Source: Pseudomonas fluorescens (GTDB lineage: Bacteria > Pseudomonadota > Gammaproteobacteria > Pseudomonadales > Pseudomonadaceae). Taken from it: a stretch of DNA of 64,000 nt. A program made the position numbers and the translations under genes. The notes beneath the pieces were generated by a model, which worked only from the letters and a program-made list of their open reading frames with translations, had not been told where the DNA came from and ran no database searches. Position 1 is the stretch's first letter. Each line of letters opens with the position of its first letter. The stretch is taken from assembly GCF_000802965.1 (NCBI RefSeq), contig NZ_JSAK01000010.1:163636-227635 (forward strand), given 5' to 3'. Shown in pieces: positions 53,931-62,641 of this stretch.

Positions 53931-55466
53931 ATGCGCTCTCTTACCCTTCATCTGAAAATGCTGATCGCCATCCTGGTGGTGCTGGGCATTTCAGTTACGG
54001 CCTATCAGATTTTCGTGCTGGGCATTCCCGTGACCGAGGACGCCACCGACGACTTGTGGAACATCGACGCCAAGGTCGAGTTCGTCGCCAGTGCCAAAGA
54101 CCCGGTCAAGATCCAGATGTTCGTGCCACCGCTGAGCCGCGACTACGTCAGCCTCAACGAAAGCTTCATTTCCAACAATTACGGCGTAGCGGTGAACCGG
54201 GTCGACGGCAACCGCAAGGTCACCTGGTCGGCACGTCGGGCCAAAGGCAACCAGACGCTTTATTACCGCTTGGTGTTGACCAAGCGTTACAGCGCGGAAA
54301 AAGCCAAGGTCAAAGGCCCGACCTTCCGTGACAGCATCGCCATCGAAGGCCCGGAAAAAATCGCCGCCGAAGCTTTGCTCGCGCCGATCCGCCAGCATTC
54401 GGCTGACGTCGAGACCTTCATTGGCGAAGCCATCAAACGTGTCAACAATCTCAACGATGACAACGTGAAACTGCTGCTGGCGGGCGATCCGTCCACCGTG
54501 CAGAAGGCTCGGATTGTCGAACTGGTGCTGGCCATCGCCCACGTGCCGGTGGAAAAAGTCCACACCATCCGCCTGGTGGCCGATCAGCCGCAAACCCCGG
54601 AACTCTGGCTGCGCAGCTTCAACGGCACCGACTGGCTGTACTTCAACCCGGAAACCGGCGAGCAGGGCCTGCCGACCGACCGCTTGCTGTGGTGGACCGG
54701 TGATGAAAACCTGATCACCGTCGATGGCGGCAAGAAAGCCACTGTCACTTTCAGCATGAACAACAGCGAAATGAACGCCATTCGCCTGGCCAAGCTGACC
54801 GACGAAAACACCGACGCCAACTTCCTCGAATACTCGCTGTACGGCTTGCCGCTGCAAACCCAGCAGACCTTCATGATCATGGTGATGATCCCGATTGGCG
54901 TGCTGGTGATTCTGGTCCTGCGCAACCTGATCGGCCTGCAAACCCTCGGTACCTTTACCCCGGTACTGATCGCCCTGGCCTTCCGCGAAACCCAGCTCGG
55001 CTTCGGCATCGTGTTGTTTACGATCATTACGGCATTGGGGCTGTCGCTGCGTTCCTACCTGGAACACTTGAAGTTGCAAATGTTGCCGAGGTTGTCGGTG
55101 GTGCTGACCTTCGTGGTGGTATTGATCGCGGCCATCAGCCTGTTCAGCCACAAACTCGGTCTGGAGCGCGGGTTGTCGGTGGCGCTGTTCCCGATGGTGA
55201 TCCTGACCATGACCATCGAACGCCTGTCGATCACTTGGGAAGAGCGCGGCGCCAGCCACGCCATGAAAGTGGCGATTGGTACGCTGTTCGCCGCGTCCCT
55301 GGCACACCTGATCATGAGCGTGCCGGAACTGGTGTACTTCGTGTTTACCTTCCCTGCGGTCCTGCTGATTCTGGTGGGTTTCATGCTGGCGATGGGTCGT
55401 TATCGCGGCTACCGCCTGACCGAACTGGTGCGCTTCAAGGCTTTCCTGAAAAAGGCTGACGCTTGA
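53931..55466 (+). CDS. inactive transglutaminase-like protein with seven-helix membrane domain
   Basis: 511 residues. One N-terminal membrane helix (MLIAILVVLGISVTAYQIFVLG) is followed by a periplasmic region of about 210 residues that includes a transglutaminase-like domain (VQKARIVELVLAIAHVPVEKVH...WLRSFNGTDWLYFNPETG) which lacks an evident Cys-His-Asp triad. The C-terminal ~200 residues contain about seven membrane helices (TFMIMVMIPIGVLVILVL, GIVLFTIITALGLSL, VVLTFVVVLIAAISLF and others). It starts 5 bases after the protease gene. A sensor or scaffold linking periplasmic and cytoplasmic partners is inferred. Confidence 0.87.
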   Translation: MRSLTLHLKMLIAILVVLGISVTAYQIFVLGIPVTEDATDDLWNIDAKVEFVASAKDPVKIQMFVPPLSRDYVSLNESFISNNYGVAVNRVDGNRKVTWSARRAKGNQTLYYRLVLTKRYSAEKAKVKGPTFRDSIAIEGPEKIAAEALLAPIRQHSADVETFIGEAIKRVNNLNDDNVKLLLAGDPSTVQKARIVELVLAIAHVPVEKVHTIRLVADQPQTPELWLRSFNGTDWLYFNPETGEQGLPTDRLLWWTGDENLITVDGGKKATVTFSMNNSEMNAIRLAKLTDENTDANFLEYSLYGLPLQTQQTFMIMVMIPIGVLVILVLRNLIGLQTLGTFTPVLIALAFRETQLGFGIVLFTIITALGLSLRSYLEHLKLQMLPRLSVVLTFVVVLIAAISLFSHKLGLERGLSVALFPMVILTMTIERLSITWEERGASHAMKVAIGTLFAASLAHLIMSVPELVYFVFTFPAVLLILVGFMLAMGRYRGYRLTELVRFKAFLKKADA

Positions 55467-56452
55467 TGTTCGGCTTCTGGAAGACCTGGAAGGCCCTGGA
55501 AGCCCGGGGCATCATGGGCATCAATCGGCGCAACGCAGACTACGTGCTCAAGTACAACAAACGCAGCCTGTACCCGATCGTCGATGACAAAATCCTCACC
55601 AAGGAGCGCGCCATCGCCGCCGGCATTCATGTGCCGGAACTGTATGGCGTGATTTCCACCGAGAAAGAAATCGACAAGCTCGACGAGATCATCGGCGGGC
55701 GCAACGACTTCGTGATCAAGCCGGCTCAGGGCGCGGGGGGCGACGGCATCATCGTCGTGGCCGACCGCTTCGAGGGACGCTATCGCACGGTGTCCGGCAA
55801 AATCATCGCCCACGAAGAGATCGAACATCATATTTCCAGCATCCTCACCGGCCTGTACTCGCTCGGCGGCCACCGCGACCGCGCGCTGATCGAATATCGC
55901 GTGATCCCGGACCAGATCTTCAAGAGCATCAGCTACGAAGGCGTGCCGGACATCCGCATCATCGTGCTCATGGGCTACCCGGTGATGGCGATGTTGCGCT
56001 TGCCGACGCGCCAGTCCGGCGGCAAGGCCAACCTGCACCAGGGCGCCATCGGCGTCGGTGTCGACCTCGCCACCGGCCTGACCCTGCGCGGCACCTGGCT
56101 GAACAACATCATCACCAAACACCCGGACACCACCAACGCGGTGGATGGCGTGCAACTGCCCTACTGGGACGGTTTCATGAAACTCGCCGCCGGTTGCTAC
56201 GAGCTGTGCGGCCTGGGTTACATCGGTGTCGACATGGTGCTGGACCAGGAAAAAGGTCCGCTGATTCTGGAGCTCAATGCCCGGCCGGGGTTGAATATCC
56301 AGATTGCCAATGATTGCGGCCTGACGTTGCGCACCCATGCCGTCGAGGCGCGGCTGGAAGAGCTGAAGGCACGCGGCGTGAGCGAAACCGTCGAAGAGCG
56401 TGTGGCGTTTGTGCAGGAGATGTTCGGGCATATTCCGCCGGTTGAGGGTTGA
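55466..56452 (+). CDS. ATP-grasp alpha-L-glutamate ligase-like protein (RimK-related)
   Basis: 328 residues from the ATG that shares its A with the preceding stop (TGATG), so it is translationally coupled. ATP-grasp motifs: FVIKPAQGAGGDGIIV, GKANLHQGAIGVGVD, and LILELNARPGLNIQ with the Mg-binding Glu and Asn. The family adds an amino acid or small amine to a peptide or carboxylate acceptor. No acceptor is known here; with a retropepsin and transglutaminase-like partner it suggests peptide-bond making and cutting on one substrate. Confidence 0.9.
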   Translation: MFGFWKTWKALEARGIMGINRRNADYVLKYNKRSLYPIVDDKILTKERAIAAGIHVPELYGVISTEKEIDKLDEIIGGRNDFVIKPAQGAGGDGIIVVADRFEGRYRTVSGKIIAHEEIEHHISSILTGLYSLGGHRDRALIEYRVIPDQIFKSISYEGVPDIRIIVLMGYPVMAMLRLPTRQSGGKANLHQGAIGVGVDLATGLTLRGTWLNNIITKHPDTTNAVDGVQLPYWDGFMKLAAGCYELCGLGYIGVDMVLDQEKGPLILELNARPGLNIQIANDCGLTLRTHAVEARLEELKARGVSETVEERVAFVQEMFGHIPPVEG

Positions 56453-56471
56453 TCCGAGACCGAGGCGCTGC

Positions 56472-56537
56472 CATCGCTGGCAAGCCAGCTCCCACAGGGT
56501 TTGCACCATTATTGTGGGAGCTGGCTTGCCAGCGATG
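56472..56537. repeat. REP doublet, CTGGCAAGCCAGCTCCCAC family
   Basis: ATCGCTGGCAAGCCAGCTCC and inverted GGAGCTGGCTTGCCAGCGAT enclose a 26-base spacer between the ligase gene and pabB. Confidence 0.88.
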
Positions 56538-56653
56538 GCGGCCTCACAGCCACCACAGCCCTCAACCTGCCAATCCCCGACATCCCCTCTAGGACCAAAT
56601 CCCGCAGAGGACTACAATCGCCACCCCGCCTCGATGGCTGATCCAACCCGCCC

Positions 56654-57991
56654 ATGCTGACCTGTTCCGTACACCCGCTGCCCTACCGCGCCAACCCCGC
56701 CGAATTCTTCGCGGCCATTCGTCATGCCCCTGGCGCCGTGCTGCTCGACAGCGGCCGCCCCAGCGCCGAGCGCGGGCGCTTTGACCTGCTCAGCGCCTGG
56801 CCACTGGAACAACTGACGGTTGCGTCTGACGAAAGTGGTGACGATTTCCTGCAACGCCTTCGCGACAACCTGACACGACTCGGCGAAGCGACGGTTCCTT
56901 TTGACCTGCCGTTTGCGGGCGGTTTGATCGGCTACCTGAGCTACGACTTCGGTCGTCATCTGGAAAACCTGCCGAGCCAGGCGCAGGACGACCTGCAGTT
57001 GCCGGATGCGCGTTTCGGTTTGTACGACTGGGCGCTGATCAGCGATCACCACCAGGCCACCAGCCAATTGGTGTTTCACCCGACGCTGATCGACAGCGAG
57101 CGTCAGCGCCTGATCCAATTGTTCAGCCAGCCAGCGCTGGAATCGGCCGAGCCTTTCAAACTGCAAGCGCTAATGGCGGCTGACCTGAGCGCTGACGAGT
57201 ATCGCCAGGCGATCGAGCGTATTCAGCAATACATACAGGCCGGTGACTGCTATCAGGTCAACTTCGCCCAGCGTTTCCGCGCCGAGTGCCAAGGTGATCC
57301 GTGGACTGCGTACATGGCATTGCGGGCCGCATGCCCAACTCCGTTTTCCGGGTTCCAGACTTTGCCCGATGGCGGCGCGGTCCTGAGCTTGTCGCCGGAG
57401 CGCTTCGTCAAAATCAGCGATCGTCATGTGGAAACCCGCCCGATAAAAGGCACCCGCCCGCGTGGCCTGAGCGCTGCCGAAGATGCTGCGAACGCCGCCG
57501 AACTGCTGGCCAGTCCCAAGGATCGTGCGGAAAACCTGATGATCGTCGATCTGCTGCGCAACGATCTAGGTCGCACCTGCCGCACCGGTTCGGTCCGGGT
57601 TCCGGAACTGTTCAGTCTGGAAAGCTACCCGAACGTCCATCACCTGGTGAGCAGCGTGACCGGCGAACTGGCGGATGGCCGTGATGCGCTGGACCTGATC
57701 GCCGGCAGCTTTCCGGGCGGTTCGATTACCGGCGCACCGAAGATTCGCGCGATGCAAATCATCGATGAACTGGAGCCGACGCGACGCGGGTTGTATTGCG
57801 GTTCGTTGTTGTATCTGGACGTGCGCGGCGAGATGGACAGCTCCATCGCCATTCGCAGCTTGCTGGTCAAGGATGGGCAGGTGTGTTGCTGGGGTGGCGG
57901 CGGGATCGTTGCCGATTCCGAGTGGCAGTCGGAGTATCAGGAATCGATCACCAAGGTGAAGGTGCTGCTCGATACCCTGCAAAACCTCTAA
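56654..57991 (+). CDS. pabB: aminodeoxychorismate synthase component I
   Basis: 445 residues, chorismate-binding family. The N-terminal anthranilate synthase-like region ends near 150; the catalytic domain shows YRQAIERIQQYIQAGDCYQVNFAQRF, PIKGTRPRG, RAENLMIVDLLRNDLGR and the end motif GGIVADSEWQSEY. It makes 4-amino-4-deoxychorismate for folate with PabA (not in the window). Gene order pabB-thrH-cysH is the same as in P. aeruginosa. Confidence 0.95.
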   Translation: MLTCSVHPLPYRANPAEFFAAIRHAPGAVLLDSGRPSAERGRFDLLSAWPLEQLTVASDESGDDFLQRLRDNLTRLGEATVPFDLPFAGGLIGYLSYDFGRHLENLPSQAQDDLQLPDARFGLYDWALISDHHQATSQLVFHPTLIDSERQRLIQLFSQPALESAEPFKLQALMAADLSADEYRQAIERIQQYIQAGDCYQVNFAQRFRAECQGDPWTAYMALRAACPTPFSGFQTLPDGGAVLSLSPERFVKISDRHVETRPIKGTRPRGLSAAEDAANAAELLASPKDRAENLMIVDLLRNDLGRTCRTGSVRVPELFSLESYPNVHHLVSSVTGELADGRDALDLIAGSFPGGSITGAPKIRAMQIIDELEPTRRGLYCGSLLYLDVRGEMDSSIAIRSLLVKDGQVCCWGGGGIVADSEWQSEYQESITKVKVLLDTLQNL

Positions 57992-57994
57992 AAG

Positions 57995-58122
57995 CATCGC
58001 CAGCAAGCCGGCTCCTACGGTATTGCGACGATCCTGTAGGAGCTGCCGAAGGCTGCGATCTTTTGATTTTGATTTTTAAGATCAAAAGATCGCAGCCTCG
58101 TTTCACTCGACAGCTCCTACAG
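57995..58122. repeat. REP units of two families between pabB and thrH
   Basis: A single ATCGCCAGCAAGCCGGCTCC unit (57995-58019) is followed by a full doublet (58034-58122) CTGTAGGAGCTGCCGAAGG ... inverted CAGCTCCTACAGG with GATCTTTTGAT/ATCAAAAGATC inner arms. It separates convergent genes. Confidence 0.87.
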
Positions 58123-58132
58123 GGGACCGGGT

Positions 58133-58750
58133 TTACAAGGTCAGGGCGCGGTTGGAAGCCTTGATAAATTCCTGCTTCAGCTCTTCAAAGGTGTGCACCG
58201 CCGGGAATTGCGGGAATTCGCGGATCACGTTATCCGGCGCGTGGAACAGAATCCCCGCATCCGCTTCGCCCAGCATCGTGGTGTCGTTGTAGGAATCACC
58301 CGCCGCTATCACTCGGTAGTAGAGACTCTTGAACGCCAATACTGACTGACGCTTGGGATCTTTCTGACGCAATTGATAGCTCGTCACTCGCCCGGCATCG
58401 TCGGTAATCAGACGATGGCAAAGCAAGGTCGGGAAGCCCAACTGGCGCATCAGCGGCTGGGAGAACTCGTAGAAGGTGTCCGACAGAATCACCACCTGGA
58501 AACGCTCACGCAGCCAGTTGACGAACTCGATAGCGCCGTCCAGCGGCTTGAGCGTGGCGATCACTTCCTGGATATCGGCGAGTTTGAGGCCATGCTCGTC
58601 GAGGATCCGCAGGCGCTGCTTCATCAGTACGTCATAGTCGGGAATGTCCCGGGTGGTGGCCCTGAGGGATTCGATCCCGGTTTTTTCGGCGAAGGCGATC
58701 CAGATTTCCGGGACCAGTACACCTTCAAGATCCAGACAGGCAATTTCCAC
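58133..58750 (-). CDS. thrH: phosphoserine phosphatase/homoserine kinase ThrH
   Basis: 205 residues from a GTG (VEIACLDLEGVLVPEIW) with GGGAGTG just upstream; the frame to 58948 is an open extension without support. HAD family with DLEGV nucleophile motif, LSDTFYEF and AAGDSYNDTTML. In P. aeruginosa ThrH dephosphorylates phosphoserine and transfers phosphate to homoserine. Divergent from cysH. Confidence 0.95.
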   Translation of the reverse strand: MEIACLDLEGVLVPEIWIAFAEKTGIESLRATTRDIPDYDVLMKQRLRILDEHGLKLADIQEVIATLKPLDGAIEFVNWLRERFQVVILSDTFYEFSQPLMRQLGFPTLLCHRLITDDAGRVTSYQLRQKDPKRQSVLAFKSLYYRVIAAGDSYNDTTMLGEADAGILFHAPDNVIREFPQFPAVHTFEELKQEFIKASNRALTL

Positions 58751-58913
58751 AAGACACTCCCATTGGTATTGTTTATTGAGTCGAGCGAGCCCGAACTCTA
58801 GCGACTCCTCCCCCACCGCGCAACGCATCGAACGCCCCGGCCAGCGCAGCTTTTTGTTACCATCGGCCCCATATAGAGCGCCCAGCGCCACCGACCTGTA
58901 GGAAGCCGCCCTG

Positions 58914-59654
58914 ATGAGCCCAACGTTCGACGTCGTGGAACTCGCCACGACCTATGCCAACAAATCCGCCCAGGACATTCTCAAACTCGCCTTCGCCGAG
59001 TTCGGCGATGACCTATGGATCTCTTTCAGCGGCGCCGAGGATGTGGTGCTGGTGGACATGGCCTGGAAGCTGAACAAGAACGTCAAAGTGTTCAGCCTCG
59101 ACACCGGCCGTCTGCATCCCGAGACCTATCGCTTCATCGATCAGGTGCGCGAGCACTACAAGATCGACATCGAACTGGTGTCGCCGGACTACACCAAGCT
59201 CGAACCGTTCGTGAAGGAAAAAGGCCTGTTCAGTTTCTACAAGGATGGTCACGGCGAATGCTGCGGCATCCGCAAGATCGAGCCGCTGCGCCGCAAACTG
59301 TCGGGTGTGAAGGCCTGGGCTACCGGCCAGCGCCGCGACCAGAGCCCGGGCACCCGCAGCGCCGTCGCGGTGATGGAAATCGATACCGCGTTCTCCACCC
59401 CGGAACGCACACTGTACAAATTCAACCCGCTGGCGCAAATGACCAGCGAAGAGATCTGGGGCTACATCCGCATGCTGGAGCTGCCGTACAACAGCCTGCA
59501 CGAGCGCGGCTTCATCAGCATCGGCTGCGAACCGTGCACCCGCCCGGTCCTGCCGAACCAGCACGAGCGTGAAGGTCGCTGGTGGTGGGAAGAAGCGACG
59601 CAGAAAGAATGCGGACTGCATGCGGGGAATATCATCAGCAAGTCCAAAGCCTGA
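58914..59654 (+). CDS. cysH: adenosine 5'-phosphosulfate reductase (assimilatory)
   Basis: 246 residues. The [4Fe-4S] cysteine pairs that separate APS from PAPS reductases are present: GECCGIRK and GCEPCTRP. The PP-loop [16 protein letters not shown] replaces SGGKDS. It reduces APS to sulfite in cysteine synthesis. The start [15 protein letters not shown] is the usual Pseudomonas N terminus. Confidence 0.95.
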   Translation: MSPTFDVVELATTYANKSAQDILKLAFAEFGDDLWISFSGAEDVVLVDMAWKLNKNVKVFSLDTGRLHPETYRFIDQVREHYKIDIELVSPDYTKLEPFVKEKGLFSFYKDGHGECCGIRKIEPLRRKLSGVKAWATGQRRDQSPGTRSAVAVMEIDTAFSTPERTLYKFNPLAQMTSEEIWGYIRMLELPYNSLHERGFISIGCEPCTRPVLPNQHEREGRWWWEEATQKECGLHAGNIISKSKA

Positions 59655-59678
59655 CCCCACGCCTGGCGATATCTCCCT

Positions 59679-59756
59679 GTAGGAGCCGGCTTGCCGGCTC
59701 CTACAGGGGATTTGTGAACGACGCAGATCCAGTGTGGGAGCTAGCCTGCTAGCGAT
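59679..59756. repeat. clustered REP units after cysH
   Basis: A compact palindrome TGTAGGAGCCGGCTTGCCGGCTCCTACA (59679-59706 in two arms) and a solo GTGGGAGCTAGCCTGCTAGC unit (59733-59756) lie in the cysH-LysR gap. Confidence 0.82.
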
Positions 59757-59782
59757 GGCAACACCACGGTCTCAAACCATGC

Positions 59783-60706
59783 TCAAACCGCACTGAACCT
59801 CTGCCCCAACCCCCGCTCCGCAAATTGCTCAATAATGAAATCGACAAACGCCCGGGTCTTCCCCGGTAACAGTTTGTGCTCGGCGTAATAGATAGAAATG
59901 TTGCCGTCATCGACATACCAATCCGGCAACACCCGCTGCAACGTCCCTGCCTCCAGATAGCCCACGGCGAACGGCATGCTCACCAGCGCTATACCCAAAC
60001 CCTGCGCCGCCGTGGCACAAGCCGCTTCCGAATCACTCATGGTCATCCGCGCCTTTAGCGTTAACGGACTGTGTTGCTGAGTGCGACTGGTCAACTGCCA
60101 GGAACGCACGCGACCGGTCTGCGGTGAACGAATGAGGATGCCATCGTGAGGCTTGAGATCGTCGGGCTCGACGATCTTCTCATGCGCCGCCAGGTAATCG
60201 GCGGAGGCCACCAGCACGCGATGCGCCGGAGTCAGTTTGCGCGCTACCACGCCTTGGGGCAGTTCGAATCCGCCACCTATTGCCGCATCGAACCCCTGGC
60301 CGATCAGGTCGACCTGACGGTTGTCGAAATGCCAGTCCGGACTGATCGCAGGAAAGCGCCGCAAAAACTCACCGAGCAATGGCACCACATACAAACGACC
60401 GAACACGGTACCCATGCTGACTTTCAACGTTCCTGCCGGGCGCCCCTCGGCGCTGGCCAGATTGGCCACGGCATTCTGGATCGTGTGCAGACTGGCACTG
60501 ACCTCACTGAGAAACAGTTGCCCGGCCTCCGTGAGCGTCAGGCTGCGAGTACTGCGCTGAAACAGCCGTACACCCAGCCGCGCTTCAAGCTTGGCCACAC
60601 TTTTACCCACCGCCGCCGGGGTCAGGCTCAAGCGCCGCGCGGCTTCGGCGAAGCTGCCGACCTCGGCACTGCGCACGAAGCATTCGATACTGCTGAAGGT
60701 TTCCAT
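59783..60706 (-). CDS. LysR-family transcriptional regulator
   Basis: 307 residues from METFSSIECFVRSAEVGSF; a GTG three codons earlier is possible. N-terminal winged HTH (FAEAARRLSLTPAAVGKSVAKLEARLGVRLF) and a C-terminal LysR substrate domain. It is divergent from the short-chain dehydrogenase gene across 125 bases, so it probably regulates that gene. Effector unknown. Confidence 0.92.
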   Translation of the reverse strand: METFSSIECFVRSAEVGSFAEAARRLSLTPAAVGKSVAKLEARLGVRLFQRSTRSLTLTEAGQLFLSEVSASLHTIQNAVANLASAEGRPAGTLKVSMGTVFGRLYVVPLLGEFLRRFPAISPDWHFDNRQVDLIGQGFDAAIGGGFELPQGVVARKLTPAHRVLVASADYLAAHEKIVEPDDLKPHDGILIRSPQTGRVRSWQLTSRTQQHSPLTLKARMTMSDSEAACATAAQGLGIALVSMPFAVGYLEAGTLQRVLPDWYVDDGNISIYYAEHKLLPGKTRAFVDFIIEQFAERGLGQRFSAV

Positions 60707-60831
60707 AAGCGCCACTATAAACTTTTGGTTTACACAGACTATCGCAATTACCGGCTACACAGCGTGTAATCCTGATTCGATACTAGGCTCCATCAACCGG
60801 GACATCTCGCCTCGGGACTTTGGAGATCGAT

Positions 60832-61578
60832 ATGACTACTCAAAACCTCAGCGGCAAAGTGGCTTTGATTCAGGGCGGCTCCCGCGGCATCGGCGCCGCC
60901 ATCGTCAAACGCCTGGCTGCTGAAGGCGCGACGGTCGCCTTTACTTACGTCAGCTCAACGGCGAAGGCTGAAGAATTGCAAAACAGCATCATCGGCAATG
61001 GCGGAAAAGCCCTGGCCATCAAGGCTGACAGCGCCGACGCGGAAGCCATCCGCAGTGCCGTGAATGCGACGGTAGAAGCCTTTGGCCAACTGGATATCCT
61101 GGTCAACAACGCCGGCGTGCTGGCCGTCGCGCCGCTGGAAGATTTCAAACTCGAAGATTTCGACCAGACCCTGGCGATCAACGTACGCAGTGTGTTCATC
61201 GCTACCCAGGCTGCCGCCAAACACATGACCGAAGGCGGTCGCATCATTAACATCGGCAGTACCAACGCCGATCGCATGCCCTTCGCCGGTGGTGGCCCGT
61301 ATGCCATGAGCAAGTCGGCACTGGTTGGCCTGACCAAGGGCCTGGCCCGCGATCTCGGACCGAAAGGCATCACCATCAACAACGTGCAACCGGGACCGGT
61401 CGACACCGACATGAACCCGGCCCACGGCGATTTCGCCGACAGCCTGATTCCGTTGATGGCGGTCGGACGTTATGGCAAGGCTGACGAGATCGCCAGTTTC
61501 GTCGCCTACCTTGTCAGTCCGGAGGCCGGCTACATCACTGGCGCAAGTTTGACCATCGACGGTGGTTTCGGCGCCTGA
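60832..61578 (+). CDS. short-chain dehydrogenase/reductase (SDR)
   Basis: 248 residues from MTTQNLSGKVALIQGGSRG, with GGAG upstream; the ATG four codons earlier is inferior. Classical SDR: cofactor motif GGSRGIGAA, NNAG, catalytic Ser in NIGSTNA, and YAMSK with Tyr and Lys. TYVSS after the second strand suggests NADP preference, which is inference. Substrate unknown. Confidence 0.9.
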   Translation: MTTQNLSGKVALIQGGSRGIGAAIVKRLAAEGATVAFTYVSSTAKAEELQNSIIGNGGKALAIKADSADAEAIRSAVNATVEAFGQLDILVNNAGVLAVAPLEDFKLEDFDQTLAINVRSVFIATQAAAKHMTEGGRIINIGSTNADRMPFAGGGPYAMSKSALVGLTKGLARDLGPKGITINNVQPGPVDTDMNPAHGDFADSLIPLMAVGRYGKADEIASFVAYLVSPEAGYITGASLTIDGGFGA

Positions 61579-61599
61579 TGGGTTAAACACCTTCCAACT

Positions 61600-61703
61600 G
61601 TAGGAGCGAGCCTGCTCGCGATAGCGATAGTTCAGACGACATTAACGTTGCCTGATACACCGCCTTCGTCGAAACGCCGTCCGGAACCGGCTCGCTCCTA
61701 CAT
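61600..61703. repeat. REP doublet, TGTAGGAGCGAGC family
   Basis: TGTAGGAGCGAGCCTGCTCG at 61600 and diverged inverted unit CGGAACCGGCTCGCTCCTAC to 61702. Lies between SDR and HAD genes. Confidence 0.85.
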
Positions 61704-61711
61704 GTCTTTCG

Positions 61712-62407
61712 TCACGACCATTCAAGCGCTGGCAAGCCACAGGCACTCGGTCTGAAGGCCTTCAACGTACGAAGAATCCCATCGGCATGTGCGTACTTTT
61801 CATCCGCCATCGCCGCATCCGGAATCGCAATCGCCTTCATCCCCGCCGCTTTCGCCGCCGTCACACCAAACGGCGAATCCTCGAACACCAGGCAATCCTC
61901 GGGCGCGACACCCAGACGCCGCGCTGCGGTCAGGAAGATATCCGGCGCCGGTTTGGCCGCACCGACTTCTGGGTCATCGGCAGTGACAATGATGTCGAAC
62001 AGCGCGAACCAGTCCCGGTGCAAAGTGGTTTTCTGGCCGAACGACTGGCTAGAAGAACTGGTGCCTACCGCGATTGGAATGTTGTTGGCCTTCAGATGCC
62101 TTACCAGTTCCTGTGCTCCAGGCATTGCCTGTGCTGTAGGAAAACGCTCGCGCATCAAGGGCTCGCGGATCACTAGAAACTCTTCGGCGGTTATTGGCAG
62201 ATCCAGCGCCTCGACCACGTATCGCGCCAGATCGCCCGCACCACGACCGATGATGTTCTGCTTGATGCTCCAGTCGAAGGTCCGCCCGTAACGCCCGGCA
62301 ATCAGGGAGGTGACCTCGGTGTAAATGCCCTCGGTGTCCAGCAGCAAACCGTCCATATCAAAAATCACGGCCTTGATCGGGCCGAACTCTTCCAGCGCTG
62401 CATTCAT
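61712..62407 (-). CDS. HAD-family phosphatase (beta-phosphoglucomutase/pseudouridine-phosphatase type)
   Basis: 231 residues, HAD subfamily I: nucleophile motif IFDMDGLLLDTEGIY, motif II VGTSSSSQS, Lys in GAAKPAPDIFL, and acidic motif LVFEDSPFGVTAA. The cap resembles sugar- or nucleotide-phosphate HADs such as the pseudouridine-5'-phosphatase group. The exact substrate cannot be read from sequence. Confidence 0.88.
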   Translation of the reverse strand: MNAALEEFGPIKAVIFDMDGLLLDTEGIYTEVTSLIAGRYGRTFDWSIKQNIIGRGAGDLARYVVEALDLPITAEEFLVIREPLMRERFPTAQAMPGAQELVRHLKANNIPIAVGTSSSSQSFGQKTTLHRDWFALFDIIVTADDPEVGAAKPAPDIFLTAARRLGVAPEDCLVFEDSPFGVTAAKAAGMKAIAIPDAAMADEKYAHADGILRTLKAFRPSACGLPALEWS

Positions 62408-62641
62408 CGCGTCTGATCCGTTGTTGATGACATCCCAGGCGGCTCAGCTGCAGCCGGATCCGTGATTGATTAAAGGGTTCAGCAGCATAGCGAGCGCGGT
62501 TGGCGTAGAGCAACGGACAATTCCAGCTGCGGGCCAATCATTTAGCGATTCGCCCTACATCAAACACCTCCTTTCCCGACTTCTTTCTTCCCTGATCCCT
62601 TGCAGAGTTCGCTCACTCTTCACCTGAGCGAAAGACTGCGA
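62408..62641. other. 234-base intergenic region before the RHS gene, no gene seen
   Basis: No REP unit, terminator or clear promoter is visible. The region separates divergent HAD and RHS genes. Confidence 0.4.
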
